Shown: in pieces, positions 34,456-47,024 of the stretch
How positions within the stretch are numbered: position 1 is the first letter of the stretch
Layout: every line of letters starts with the position of its first letter
From: Sipunculus nudus
Lineage: Eukaryota; Annelida; Sipuncula; Golfingiida; Sipunculidae
Assembly (NCBI GenBank): GCA_026874595.1
Contig: CM049317.1
Coordinates: 17,347,382-17,411,381, forward strand
DNA length: 64,000 nucleotides
Reading direction: 5' to 3'
Translations under genes and position numbers: made by a program
Notes under the pieces: generated by a model
The model's input: only the letters and a program-made list of their open reading frames with translations
The model's database searches: none
Told to the model about the DNA's origin: nothing

Positions 34456-35260
34456 AAACTGTAGCAATTATAAACACGCTTATAATTAGGTTATTTCTTA
34501 TTACATTATTGGTTAATATTACATAAGATTATCATTACATTACGAGTTTTAGCAGGGCCTATTTCCCACCTTACCAATCCGCCCCTAGCGCAACTTCTTT
34601 TACCAATCTTAGATAAAAGGTTTGCTGGATGTGATTTAATAAACAACATTTATGTTCGTCTGAAAAAAAGTGACGTGTGATATGTCTACCACATCAAGAT
34701 GTGATATGAAGTGTCCCAGTTGCATAATTACGTGTTCCCCGTTAAGGCAAATACTGACGGGTAAGTCGTGGTTCGTCGTTTCACAGGGTATTTAAACTGG
34801 TTAATCATTAATTCCCCATAAAACCCTTAGGCCTGTCGGCTCCTAAGGAATCTGTTGTCTTGTAACATGCACCATTGCCGACTGACAGTTTGCGTGCGAT
34901 CGCGTGCAAAAGATCCAATGTAAAAGAATACCAGCATTTCAGTAATAAAATATCTTTACGGTAAGAGATCATACAAGGTAAGGACTGCTATGCTGTAGCA
35001 ATAACTTTACATATGTTTTACTGACATACGCGTTTGTTGTATTGTTGTATGTAATTTACATGGTAAATATTCACAGAAAATAATTTTCAAAGCTGTCCAT
35101 TAAAATTTCTGGCCATCTACAAATTATATAAATTAAAATAAAGTTAATGAGATTTTCTTTTTATTTAGGAAACCAGATAAATACTTTTTGCATCAGTTCA
35201 CAAATAAGATTGATTATATTAACTTATATAATATATAAAATACAATGTAATGTAAGTGTA

Positions 35261-35305
<45 letters not shown>

Positions 35306-35789
35306 TGTAATATATATGGGAGAACCTTAATATTTTAGATATATTTATTTACAAACACATATGAGATTTAAAAAATGTGGCCAAGCAGAAGGGCATATAT
35401 GTCGCAAAAGTGTTATATTCAAATAAATGTATATTTTATATAGTACACACATTTTTAATGCGAATAGCATGAGAATGATTACATTAACCATCACCCTAGC
35501 GTAAATGTTGTCGGTAATATCTACCCCCCTCCGAATGTATGACACCCCTGAATGTGTGTATATGTAAAGTTAATGTTAAAATTAAAGAAGATTTGCCCTT
35601 TTCGCCATGGTATTGATCATTACAGGAGAGGTTACTCAATGTAAAACAACTCCCCCATCCCCCACCCCTGCTATTCCGAGTGTAGGAGTTTACAATTTAG
35701 ACAAGATATAATATATAAAATTGGATATTGTTACAAGATCGAGGTTTTGTTATTTATTAAATGAAGGAAGGATGACTAATGGCAACACA
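34456..35789. other. Non-genic spacer with (AT)n
   Basis: No gene recognised. (AT)n at 35264-35300. Confidence 0.45.
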
Positions 35790-35872
35790 CATTTTCGTGT
35801 TCGCTAATCAAAACTGAACAGTCCTTATTCCTGCCAGGATCCTGGCTTGCCCAAAGGCATTCGAGAGATTTA
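35790..35872 (-). pseudogene. CTLD exon relic
   Basis: Aligns with the CTLD exon at 38791-38654, sharing GAACAGTC, CCAGGATCCTGGCTTG and CCAAAGGCATT blocks on the plus strand. The minus strand still encodes CLWASQDPGRNKDCSVLISE before a TAG, against WLWSSQEPRWGNDCSVLV in the better copy. No acceptor AG remains before it and the 3' part of the domain is lost, so it is a truncated relic of another CTLD gene. Confidence 0.65.
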
Positions 35873-36458
35873 TATATAATCTTCTAAATCTTTATGTTAT
35901 AGATTGTAGTGCAATGACACATACACACACTGCTGAAATGTATTTGAATTTAAGTTGGACAGTAATTGAACTTAACTGATAAAAAAGAAAATGACAGTAA
36001 CGTTTCATTGTAATTTTACGGGTTCAGACAAGTCGAGCTGAAAGTTTTTACAAATGATACCGCATACACTTGTGATGAAATCCTGGAACGCTTGCGAGAT
36101 GAATGCGAATTCCTTGATAGGAAATTTTGTGGTCGCTGAAGCGAACGTTCTCAGCGAAATGTCCATATGAACACTTGCAACGGAAATGCGAACTTTGTGG
36201 TCTTTTTTCAGAAGTTCAACACGTCCTGAGTAGTTCCTGTACTAGGCTGTAACTTGGTGAAAGAATATATATGAACTGTATGTTTCCTTACTAAAGTTCA
36301 GCACGTGTGAAGGAAAAAACAAAATGACTCAAAACTAAGCATTTTTAAGAGCACAGGAGATTTGAAGAAACAAAGTAATATAAGCAGTCCTTTTTCCTCG
36401 GCTTTTTGGTTGCGTGTGTCTCTCAAGAAAACCTGTGTGTCATGACTGGATTGTTTAC

Positions 36459-36639
36459 CATTGTCTCCAAGGAAACTGCCAGAGCAGTTGACAGACCATG
36501 ACGGTCGGACACGGGAGTAATTAACACATTGTAAAGCATGACCAACACAAGAGCGAATGTTTTGCTGGCAAACAACAAAGTAAGTTACGCTGCTCAAAAA
36601 TAACAAAGTCCAGCATACAATTGGCGGCCGGCAAAACAC
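36459..36639 (-). pseudogene. Signal-peptide-like first exon without ATG
   Basis: Minus strand: hydrophobic WTLLFLSSVTYFVVC followed by Cys-rich sequence and a phase-1 donor (AATG|GTAAAC), the same phase as the first exons of the CTLD genes. The frame begins with GTG right after an in-frame TAA. A TATAAATA box lies at 36689-36682. It may be the first exon of the CTLD locus whose relic is at 35872-35790, with its ATG mutated to GTG. This link is inference. Confidence 0.35.
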
Positions 36640-36681
36640 TTATTTGTTTATCTATAATAAAAAGGAGTAGCGTCCGCTACA

Positions 36682-36689
36682 TATTTATA
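36682..36689 (-). promoter_or_regulatory. TATA box before the signal-peptide-like exon
   Basis: Minus strand TATAAATA about 45 nt before the exon-like frame at 36639. Confidence 0.35.
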
Positions 36690-37711
36690 CCATATTACAA
36701 TTTGAAACGGGTTGTCCTGATAGTTCGGTCATTCACAACACTTGGTTGCCATCGTGTAATAGGATAAACTACCTGTCTCGAACCTTTAGGAGAATCGCAC
36801 ATAACCAAGCCGTATAATAAATAAGCCTCTGTAATAATTAAACGACTGGTGCTTAGCACTGGGGAAGTTCAATAATTCATCAGATAAGTGTTCATCCAAG
36901 AACTGATATAGGATATGTTCACACATTCACTCGTCAGCAAAATATTCTCCTAGTTGCAACTTACTAGCAGACAGCTAGCCTCACATGGTCTTCCTAGAAA
37001 GCCGATGCTCGGGGCACCGTGTGGAATCCCAATAGTCCATTCGAACATAAAATCATGGGGTGTTATGTTTGGGATCAAGAAAAAATCTGAATAACACAGT
37101 GGGCAGATAGGGAACCAGGAAAGAAAGCTTCACCTTCATACACTTTTCCACGACGCCAAATAAAAGTCAACAAAGGTGTGCATGCAGGGGGTCAGGTTTA
37201 TTTGATGAAATAGATATCGTATATACACTATTGAAACAAAGGTATCGTATATATATGTCAAAGTGTCTATCTATTTAACTCTCTCTACAACTGGATAAGT
37301 AGATGTATACATGGGGACGTATACATGTACATACAATCGTGTACTATTATGTCAGACCCTCCTATTATTCACATACTGATATAATTACATAATTTAAAGA
37401 TTATATTCGTTTGCCTGATTTCACCTGTGGGTTATGTATTATCGCCTTTCCAATATATCTCCTTCATTTGGTACATGATTCACAGTTTTTACATTATCTG
37501 CAATTACAAGTGTTTATATTTTGAAACTTATTTTGGCATGGTTATTCATCTGTGATCAAACATATGTATTCGGACTTACTGGATGTATAGATGTAAATAA
37601 GTTGCAAATAAGTACAATTTATGAAATATTTAGTTTAAAACGCCAAAAATATAACGTTATCATTGATTGTCTCAGAACATAAATATATATATATATATAT
37701 AAATATAAATA

Positions 37712-37767
<56 letters not shown>

Positions 37768-38247
37768 AAATAAACGAATATACGTTTTATTTTTATAAGC
37801 CAACGTTTACCAGAAGTTGAAATATATGAAATTGAAAATTTAATAAAGCTGATGATATTATAGTAAAATAAATGTGGAAAATATAAATAAATATTTCAAA
37901 AAGATATGTCAAATAATATGTTTCCACTTTATGTTTTAGATTTGCAATAAATGGTTTGACTGCAAAATGATGTATAAGTGTTTCAAGTGATTTTAGTTGA
38001 ATTTTTTCAAATTGTAAAGTTCCATCAAAGAATATTTTTTTTTATTTTCTATTTTAAATTTGCAGTTAAGGTTACCTGTAAATAGGTGAATACGTGTGAA
38101 CATTGTTTAACAACTAAAATGTTGAATATTATGCCAATCATGTTACAATAGAACAAAACAAAAAAGTAATATTGGAGTATTAGATCAGGATGTTTTCTAA
38201 GCTACAGTAAATGGAATAATGAAATACCCATCCGAATGCAAGTTAAG
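36690..38247. other. Non-genic spacer with long (AT)n
   Basis: No gene recognised. (AT)n with short interruptions at 37682-37765. Confidence 0.5.
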
Positions 38248-39780
38248 TTAAATGTAAGAACAGGCAATTAAGCGTAGTATCCAAAGCACAATGTAGTTCA
38301 TAAAACGAGGAATATCAAGTTTACATTTGCTGGCGGTAACACTTGCGACATCCTCATCAGTTGAAATTTTTTCACTCATACTGGTATCTGCCGAAAAATA
38401 GCTTAAGAAAATTTAAAAGAACTATATTTAACCATTGGTTATAAAAAAAGCCAACGATCTGTATTTTATAGAATCGTTTTATGTTTAAGTATTATCAAGC
38501 GTTTATAGAAATAAATGAAATTGATCGAAAATGAATTCCAATTTCATATAAATTATATGTGATACAATAATAAAAATGACGTATTGTTTCCTTTTGTAGA
38601 GTAGTGTTCTAATCATGAAAAGATTAAAATTTAATTATATATATATATCTAACCTTTCCTGTAGAGAATATGATGTTCTTCAATGCACATTACCGATTTT
38701 ACAACATATTTTTCGTCTTCTTTAACTAGAACTGAACAGTCATTACCCCAACGAGGTTCCTGGCTTGACCAAAGCCATTTAGTTGACGTACCTATAAGCG
38801 ATTGTAATTAATTAGATTAAAAATCATAAAGAATAACGAAAAAGAATTTATGTAGAAATATCCATTCAGGTTCGCAAGTATTGATCGTTCTTTTCCAAGC
38901 ATTATACGTTGTCCCTAATAGTATTTTCCGTACCTTAAAAGTCTAACTTACTCAACTGGAAACGAACTGGTGTCACAAGCATGGTGATGAGTAACTGATC
39001 TAATATACTTAATCTGTGCACTAAACTTTATCTGCAAAATGTATTTATGTGATGCGCAACTTTTTACGGTTAGCATTTACGGTTAGCGTGCACATTTGAT
39101 AAATGTTCTTTTAAAGTATATATTAGTGTTTCAGAGATTTTATTTTGTGAAGAAAATGCGTCGTTTCCCTATGCTTACATTTACAAAATTACGCTGTACT
39201 TACATGCAGAAATGATCTAAAATATGTTTATTGTTAAACCCTTGTATGCGTAAAGACAGCTTTACCTGATTCGGACCAGTCGTTTAAACTGGCCCCAATC
39301 CAGACGTTGCTACATATATTGAGACCGTCAATACCCTTTAGGTTATTGAAAAGGTTAAATTTATCCTCGTCCTTCCAAATTGCCAAATATCCACCTATTA
39401 ATTGGCATGACGTTTTTGCTGCATACCAGTTCCCTGCACCGCTGTTATAAATGTAGCACATGTTGTCTTTTGACATGCAACTTTGATCAGTCCTTCCAAT
39501 GGTGTGACAGTTCCCACAATCTGGAATTTTTATGGCATGGCATTAGAAATCAAATTATTCTATTATGTTAATTTATCTAGATGTGTGGATCCTAGGACTT
39601 AATTGATGGCCGTGCTGAATCCTTACTTAAAAAAACACTATCAGTTAAATTTACCTTGAAGTTCACAAAGGAAACCAAGGTTTGGAGTTTCACAAGGAAA
39701 GAAGTCATACATGCTTAGAGTTAAGTCTATGACGACACAGGTAAAGCCAAGTAGTTTGCCCATTCGTGCGCGGTGTTCGT
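38248..39780 (-). CDS. C-type lectin-like gene, 5' exons not found
   Basis: Exons on the minus strand: 39780-39655 (second half of CTLD1: GFTCVVIDL, DFFPCETPNLGFLC), 39520-39266 (first half of CTLD2: CGNCHTIGRTDQSC, NWYAAKTSCQ, VWIGASLNDW), 38791-38654 (second half of CTLD2: WLWSSQEP, NDCSVLVKEDEK, VMCIEEHHILY), 38387-38248 (terminal exon, stop TAA 38250-38248). All internal lengths are multiples of three with phase-1 joints, and the first exon is 126 nt, the same as its counterpart at 13747-13622. The final CTLD Cys is replaced by Tyr, removing one conserved disulfide. The tail ends in a hydrophobic segment (MNYIVLWILRLIACSYI), possibly a membrane or GPI-type anchor. No signal exon or first CTLD1 exon was found upstream, so it may be 5'-truncated. 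Confidence 0.72.
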
Positions 39781-41059
39781 CTGCAAAATGACATCTAATG
39801 TATAATATCAGGCTATATATCGAACAATAACAAAAGAGCGGGTTAAGTCACGGATTTTCTGATGGAAATTTACCAGGTCATTGTTTAGAGGAATATTTTG
39901 GAAGTTTACTAGGCTTTTGCGTCTAATAGGTTAATTCGATTACAAATCGTTAAAGCCTTATGTGTCCAGAGATGTATCATGTGACTGCATATGACTCTTC
40001 TTTATATCTTATGATTCAAAATATTATATTTATTATCAAGCTAACCTGTATTTGACGTCTAACAGATAAATAATACCGTAATGAGCCACAAAGGAAGAAG
40101 TTGTTATGTGTTGGTGAAATAGGGTAAAATGGAATGTTAAAATTCCAGCACATGTCAGTTTAGGCTGTGTTCGTTATATATCAGACTAATCAGTTTATAA
40201 AATCTGAATGTTTGCTTAAAATACCTTAACTCTAAACCAGAGGTCATTAGGACCATACAAGTGCTTAATCAGGGATTACGTATTTCAAACTTCAGTGCTA
40301 TTTTTACGGCATTTGCTTGAACGATTCTTTCGATAATGTGTGGATAATGCGCGGACGGACGGGCGGACGGAAAGCCTGATAATTCTTTAGCTCCCGCCTA
40401 GCTGAAAACTAACATTTTATTAATTTTTAATGTCTAATCTGAAAAAAAATAATCCGTGTATCTGACTAGTCTATGCACAGTTTTGATTGAACAAAAATGT
40501 TAAGAGGCTCTCCTCTAACAAGGTCTACAGGCCGAACGCAAAATACCAATTTGATGATAATATTCTTGAGCAATCTATGAAAGGAACTTGAATATTTTTA
40601 GTATATGTGTGAAGGGACCATGTGCAAAAGAAGTACAAAAAACTGAACCTGAGAAAATGTACCAAGACCACTTCACCAGACAGCTAAAACATCCTCACAC
40701 CTCTTCTGCATACAAAGAGGTTTTGCCCACTTAGTTCAATTGGTGCAATTTACAGATAAACCACCTTATTGCTGAAAGCTCAAGAGAATTCTGAGGTCTA
40801 ATCATGAGTTTAATAGTGTCTAGTGAACCCATATTTTGCGAATTTGAAATGAATAATGTAAATGGACTGGTTAAAAATAGAAAATGAACAGTCAACAATG
40901 GACTAAGTGTACTCGCCTGGTATAAGAAGCACGGATTAAGTGAGGCATTGAATGTGTCCTGTCATGACAGCCATCACAATTTATGATATCAGAGACCCCA
41001 AATGTATAGCCTAACTTTGACAGTACCATATTTCAAATAGAACTTGTCTTCTGATCCGC
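39781..41059. other. Upstream flank of the third CTLD gene
   Basis: Searched by eye on the minus strand for a signal exon and a CTLD first half; none found. No other gene recognised. Confidence 0.4.
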
Positions 41060-41880
41060 GTTATTGACATGTCACATAGGTGGCGCTACAAAATTGTACA
41101 CTGGTACCTACGGTGATTAGAATGAGCTATGTGTGATTTTCACTCTAAGAGTATTACAGATTGATGAATGCAAACTAAATGTAGGTGGCACAACCAGTTT
41201 TTGATATATGGACTTGCATACTGGTAATGGTATGGGAATGGATAGAGGCAATACAGGTGCCACCAGTCTTATATACGAGAAGGCTATCCAAGATTTCTGG
41301 TTATTCAATATTTCTGGTTGATAACAACCCGCTCCAGTTATACGCTACATAAATGCAATATCAGTTCAATCACCAGTCGTTTGTACTTAAAAGCCGTAGG
41401 AGATGCCAGAGCAGGCAAAATTTGCTTAGCCCATCCTAAGATATGATCTACGCAATGCACAAATAAACGAGGCGCTACAAGTATGGTGGAAGAGAATGTT
41501 ATCAAAGATGCCTGTTCATTAAAATAAATCCCAAACATCAAACCCTACCTCATAAGAGCATGGATGTATTCTATGCGAAAAATATTCCCGATGGCGCCAG
41601 CAGTCAGCAATCTATGCAGAATAAATGGACATGTAGTCTCGCTGGCCGATGTCATACCACTCTACTCTTGACTTATGACCAAGGATATTCGAAAAGCAAA
41701 AATAAAATAAAAAAAAACAACATTGCGGGTGGCGTCATCAGTCTAATGTACGACCACCCTATCCTAATCTAAGGAAATGCTAAATTACCTTCAATACGCG
41801 AAACCACTAAAGAGAATTGAGCAAAGATGTCGCTCCAGAAAACACAATTGTAGCTGGCGCCTCCATTTTTATGTGTAAGG
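41060..41880 (+). repeat. Degenerate field of GGTGGCGCC-type units
   Basis: Variants of GGTGGCGCCACCAGTCTT occur near 41080, 41183, 41256, 41473, 41594, 41727 and 41855, at irregular 75-220-bp spacing, resembling the dimer at 18498-18790. Probably an old, eroded tandem array. Confidence 0.5.
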
Positions 41881-43130
41881 AAGCTATCATTGATGTATAG
41901 GCACACTAAAGTCCCGACAATTCCATCACTGCACTAAACTAGGGAGAAATGCAACATATACAGGCAGCTAAATGGTATCACATGTCCCTCTGCTTATCCT
42001 GTCATTGTACCAAAGCTACTTATTATAACAGCAAGAGCCTTGGCTTGGTGGCAATTCATTATGCTTCATTTATTCATGTGTATCATAAACTGTAAAAAGA
42101 TATGTGGATAAAAAGATCAGTTTATGTAAGCTCCTGAGCCTTATTCGAATTATTCATAAAAGACAGGACGCTCTAGACATCCACATCGCTCTTGACGGAC
42201 TACAAAGATGTTAGAGAAGCATGAGGGAAAAACTAAAGGTAGGTCTTGGTCTTAAAATATAGTAGGTGCTCCTTCTAAAAATAACTTTGTTTCTTTTGCA
42301 CTACGTACTGGAATCAAATCTGCTCAGACCCAAATAATCTATTTCTGCCCTCCATGAACACGCCTTAATGCGGAACTTGCTATCTTAAAGAAAGAGTTAT
42401 TATTGATATTTAAATTATTTTCACAGCTGATTTATATAGCGCTTATATATACACTATATACAAGCACTGTACCAGACACAATTAAAGCGATATTTAAACA
42501 TAAGATTATGACATTAAAACATAATTAAACGTTACCAGTTGACTCAGATAAAAAAAAAAATATTTCTATGTAAGTGCCAAATGATATAGCGATTTAGCGA
42601 CCGTTTTTAGTTTAAAAATGATCGGCATGCTCTAGCTTTACTCACTGTGAAGTTATATTAAGACGATGGGCATAGACACCAACATTACAGAAATAATGTG
42701 ATTTCATCCGCAGCCATGCTGGACCCATCTTTGACTATAAATATGACTACTCATGCGATATTTTGGTTAGTGCAAAATTAGTGCGCCTAACTATAGTGTC
42801 TATAAGAAAAGGGGACCCGTTGGGTCCCGTTGCAGAGGAAGGGTATTTTGCCGCGTAGCATATCCGCATGCCCATAAAGTAGCTATCTCTCATGATCCGT
42901 AAGGAAGCGACATCTGGTGGTCCATACGGAACAAGTTAGTTGTCTTTGTGGTAATGGCACAAGGTGCAGGTCAGCAGTGGCAAAGTGAAGAGTGGTGTGA
43001 TGTTGTGCGACAGACCTGTGATATGATGGAGCCGGGAACTCAATTGCGTGCAAATGGAAGGGCCAAATAGATGGCCCATTTCTGCTGGTTTTCTTGGACA
43101 TCTAAACAAACAGACAGGGGATTTTAGTAG

Positions 43131-43183
<53 letters not shown>

Positions 43184-44405
43184 CGGTCTACATGTATCTT
43201 TAATGTAAATCAGAAATCAGAATTAGAGGACGCTAAGATACTCAGACATCATAATTTTCAGCTTTTTCGATTCATATTCTACTGTATTGTAATGATTGCT
43301 GAACAAATACAATAAACGAGATAATTTGTCTTCCGTTAAACCTAATTCTATCTTTGCTAAAACTCTAAACAAATCCAACCTGCTTCAATAATAACCCATA
43401 ATTGAGATTACAGAATTTTATTAATGTAGGGGTCCAAAATAGGAAGACATATGCGAAACCCTTACAAAGATTTGAGCTCAGGTGACGTGGGGTGGGAAAA
43501 GTCTAGGCAGAAAAAGCAACTGGTCTCAAACATTAAAAAGAAGGTTGCGGCGGCTGAAAAAGTTGTGACAAAACCCTCTTGACCCCCGTAGCCCCGATAG
43601 GATCCGTCACTTATTTGTATTTTATATGGAAAATAACACTATTGGAAAAAAGGAGAATAATTGAATGTCACCCAGGGGGGACTTTGGATGTTGTTGAATC
43701 AATTCAATAGCAAAACGTATAGATGGTTATATAATGAAAATGGCTGCATAATCTGGATAAAGATACTCTTGCGGAAAACTATGGATGATTCTAAAGATAC
43801 AATCATGAACCGCTTGCTGTACCTCTGACAGAATGCAAGATGTCATTATATTAGGGGTGCGCAAATTATAATGAGCAACTAAACATGAAAAGAAGGACTT
43901 AAGTCATAAAAACTGAATGACACTCACTTTTATTAAGACACATATAATATGTTCAAATATGAGTCAGATCAGTAAATCTGTCATTGGCTTGATATGTTGG
44001 TGTGTTTTACACCAAATCAGCATATCATACTTATAATATAAACTATTCTGTCTCAAACGCAATTTAAATTATCCCTCTATCCTCTGTCACTCATGCCGAA
44101 AATGTGAATAAGCCTTGGCAGGGACAATACATCGATTCGTTGTGCCTTCTCTTCGAAGCAGACCTTTGTTTTTCATTACTTGTTGTCTGCATTTAATTAC
44201 GGGATATCGGATTCTTAATAAGATTTCGTTAATTTTCGTGAAATTTCCAAAATTGAAAATATCTAAGAGGGTAAAGAATAATTTTAAAGAGATGAATTCT
44301 TCTATATTAATAATAAAAGTCCCTTTCATTTTGGGAAAGCTTGCTTGGTATTCTGTCAATTATTTTGAATTGGTTAATTTGACATTTTTTCTAGGTACTA
44401 CCTTT
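41881..44405. other. Non-genic spacer with (AT)n
   Basis: No gene supported. (AT)n at 43135-43181. TTTATATAGCGCTTATA near 42430 resembles 3' tails of L2-type LINEs but is too short to call. Confidence 0.4.
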
Positions 44406-44650
44406 ACACCTACTACTGTGGTCTAAGGGTAACGGACAATTATCAGTTGGAATCTCGGCCGGTGATCGGTAATGTTTTTCACGGTTTTTTTTACCCTCAG
44501 GGTGATCGCTCTGTTGGCGTAAACCCTAGACAGGACCCCATGGGCGTGGTTCACTCACAAACCAGTTAGCCTTTCGATGGTTACTCGATGTAATGACCAC
44601 ATACACTCCAATGACCAACCTGAAGAGAGGATAATTGGGTACCTGTCATG
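44406..44650 (+). mobile_element. SINE-like element (tentative)
   Basis: Begins with GTGGTCTAAGGGTAACGG (A-box-like) and GGAATCTCGG (weak B-box-like). It shares CACTCACAAAC and TGTAATGACC words with the SINE-like piece at 29425. No clear tail. It lies just before an L2-like LINE fragment. Confidence 0.35.
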
Positions 44651-44729
44651 TATAACGAAACCTAATGGAATTTTGGTAATACGCTCATTATTCTTTTAAG
44701 CTAGCATTTAGGAAAATGAAGGTGGTTAA

Positions 44730-45320
44730 ACAAATTTGACCCCTCAGAGCACCTGCCTATTTAAGAGAAATCAACCAGACATCAATCTTGTCAAACTCCA
44801 GCATATGCAGAATACCGCTGTTAGATTTGTAGGCGGATCTCCTGGGTCAGGTTATAATACACCTGTGTTACAATCTCTTCATAGGCATCAGGTTAAGGCT
44901 CGCATCCAATATCAATAGCCTTATGACTTTCAAAGCTTTACATATTGAGGCCGCTATTAATATCAAGGACATACTGTACACATCTAAGGTTCTTGGATCC
45001 AGTCACACAATCCTACTGAATGTGCCAAAGCTCAGAACAAATTTCTATGATACCAAGACGTTCAGTAATGCTGCTCTTGGTGTCTGTAAATCGCTATCGT
45101 TTAGGATTAGGCTGTGTATCTGTTATTGGTTATAAAACGATTCTTAAAACATTTTTTTTTCAAAAATTATTATAATGTCTAGTTTATTGTATGTCCAATC
45201 AATTACATTTTTATTACTAATGTCATGTTTATATTGATACATAATTTACTTTGCCTTATGAGCAGTGCAGCTGAACTTTTATTGCAAAGGATACTTGCGC
45301 TATACAAATAAAATAAATAA
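44730..45320 (+). mobile_element. 5'-truncated LINE (L2/CR1-like) 3' end
   Basis: Plus strand encodes LVKLQHMQNTAVRF, VLQSLHRHQVKARIQY, a break, MTFKALHIEAAINIKD and LNVPKLRTNFYDTKTFSNAA. This is the order of the C-terminal region of L2-group reverse-transcriptase ORFs (xLQxVQNxAAR, LHWLPVxxRIxYK, TYKALHG, PRTRxxxYGxRAFSxAAP). The 3' end GCGCTATACAAATAAAATAAATAA is the typical L2-like tail. Dead by truncation and frameshift. Confidence 0.8.
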
Positions 45321-45920
45321 CAATATTAAAAATCATAAGCTTAACATTCCCTTAAAACTCGAGCCTCATACTTTGCATATTAATTCTTGTCCAGAGCAGG
45401 TAGTCATTTGTTGTAGCGATATGTAGTAAAAGTGAAAGTAGTGAAAGTTGTTTAAGCAATGGAATATCTGTGTGCAATGGGCAATATCTACCACGAAATT
45501 TCATGGGTGCAACAATAATTGTATTTTCATGATTCTTTGTATTGTTGGTTCACTTTTTATCCTGAATTACTATTAAGTTATACTAAGGTCAGACATGAGG
45601 GTAGGTTCGTATTCATTCATTTACAGGATAAGTCTCTGAAACCGGGTCATTCACGCATAGTAATATCTTCAACTGCTTACAGCCTTAATCAAACTCAAGC
45701 TGTGGACAAAGTCCTCTCCTCACATTGAATTATTTCTGCTACAAGCATACTCTTACGCAGTTATATATATAATCTATCGAATTCTGCACGCGGGCAGGTC
45801 ATAATTTATTGATCAAAATGACTTATGTCTTCTACAAAGAAGAAACCTGGCAGAGAGATGAAGTGATCTCTTGGCTAAGCTTCAATTCTACATTGGTTAC
45901 AAGTTTTATTATAAAACACA

Positions 45921-45976
<56 letters not shown>

Positions 45977-46008
45977 CATATACATTTCAATGTGTTACGG
46001 AGAAGTGA
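45321..46008. other. Non-genic spacer with (AT)n
   Basis: No gene recognised. (AT)n at 45926-45973. Confidence 0.45.
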
Positions 46009-46100
46009 GCATAGCTAAAAGCGGTTCCACAAAACAGTGATGTTGTGCAATATTATGAAGTCAAGCTAACTATGCATGGTAAATTATTAAGCTCTCCTAC
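46009..46100 (+). repeat. Unit A of a local duplication
   Basis: Starts GTGAGCATAG and matches unit A' at 46569-46660 almost base for base (GCGGTTCCACAAAACAGTGA). It is followed by 280 bp that the second copy lacks. Confidence 0.8.
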
Positions 46101-46321
46101 ATGGTACAGCACTTACACTTTGATGCATTGAACTACAACATGTATTTCATCGATTATATCCGGTAATAATATTTCCTTCTACTCTACATATCGCTATTGT
46201 CAGATATTGAATCGTCGTTACTATTTCGCTTACCAGCAGTCAGTGAATTAACATACAAGCACCCATCATAAGTGTTCTAATATGAAATTAGGGTTGCTAA
46301 TATTATATTTTTTGTCTGTAG

Positions 46322-46568
46322 CGGCGATATGCCAATGAACGGTCTCGACTGTGAACGGAGAATTACAATCATAGCTGACAACAGAACTACAGGGAGCATG
46401 ACAATTTCCTATATCTTCGTTGGTTTCATATCCTACGCATCACACATAGCCATCGACAACAAAGAGATCAGTTTGTTTATTACCACAATGATAACATCAA
46501 CCACAAAAACTCTGGATACTGAGTTCACCACGAGTGTATATCAGTCTGATATAGAAAGACCATGTCTA
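46322..46568 (+). CDS. Exon-like unit B1, secreted or extracellular-type sequence, unrecognised
   Basis: A strong acceptor (TTTTTTGTCTGTAG) precedes an open frame of 82 codons containing MPMNGLDCERRITIIADNR and FVGFISYASHIAID, ending CCATGTCTA|GTGAGC, a plausible donor. The sequence is rich in Thr/Ser/Ile and looks beta-type, with two Cys. A near-identical copy follows at 46666. No family recognised. Confidence 0.4.
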
Positions 46569-46660
46569 GTGAGCATAGTTAAAAGCGGTTCCACAAAACA
46601 GTGATGTTGTGCAATATTATGAAGTCAAGCTAACTATGCATGCTAAATAATTAAGCTCTC
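46569..46660 (+). repeat. Unit A' of a local duplication
   Basis: Second copy of 46009-46100, immediately after the B1 exon-like unit. Confidence 0.8.
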
Positions 46661-46665
46661 CACAG

Positions 46666-46909
46666 AACTACAGGGAGCATGACAATTTCCTATATCTTCG
46701 TTGGTTTCATATCCTACGCATCACACATAGCAATCGACAACAAAGAGATCAGTTTGTTTATTAACACAATGATAACATCAACCGCAAAAACTCTGGATAC
46801 TGAGTTCACCACGAGTGTATATCAGTCTGATATAGAAAGACCATGTCTAGACTTCTGTAACTGTCAGGGGACAGTTCACCTATCACCCTCTTTATGTTTT
46901 AAGAGATGA
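46666..46909 (+). CDS. Exon-like unit B2, duplicate of B1 with its own ending
   Basis: Nearly identical to 46390-46566 (three residue changes). It is preceded by CTCTCCACAG, which could serve as an acceptor. Instead of a donor after ERPCL the frame continues DFCNCQGTVHLSPSLCFKR to a TGA at 46907-46909. It could be the terminal exon of the same gene. Function unknown. Confidence 0.4.
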
Positions 46910-47024
46910 GCTGAAAATGCTGACATAACATTTTCGTAATATGCATAATATTCCAAAACTATTAAAGGGACTTAATCACGTATATAGCATGTTGAGTTAA
47001 CACGAAAAATAGCCACATCCCTTT

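Noticed and set aside
42425-42520. L2-type LINE tail on the minus strand (TTTATATAGCGC)
   Set aside because: Only a short motif, with no adjoining reverse-transcriptase sequence.
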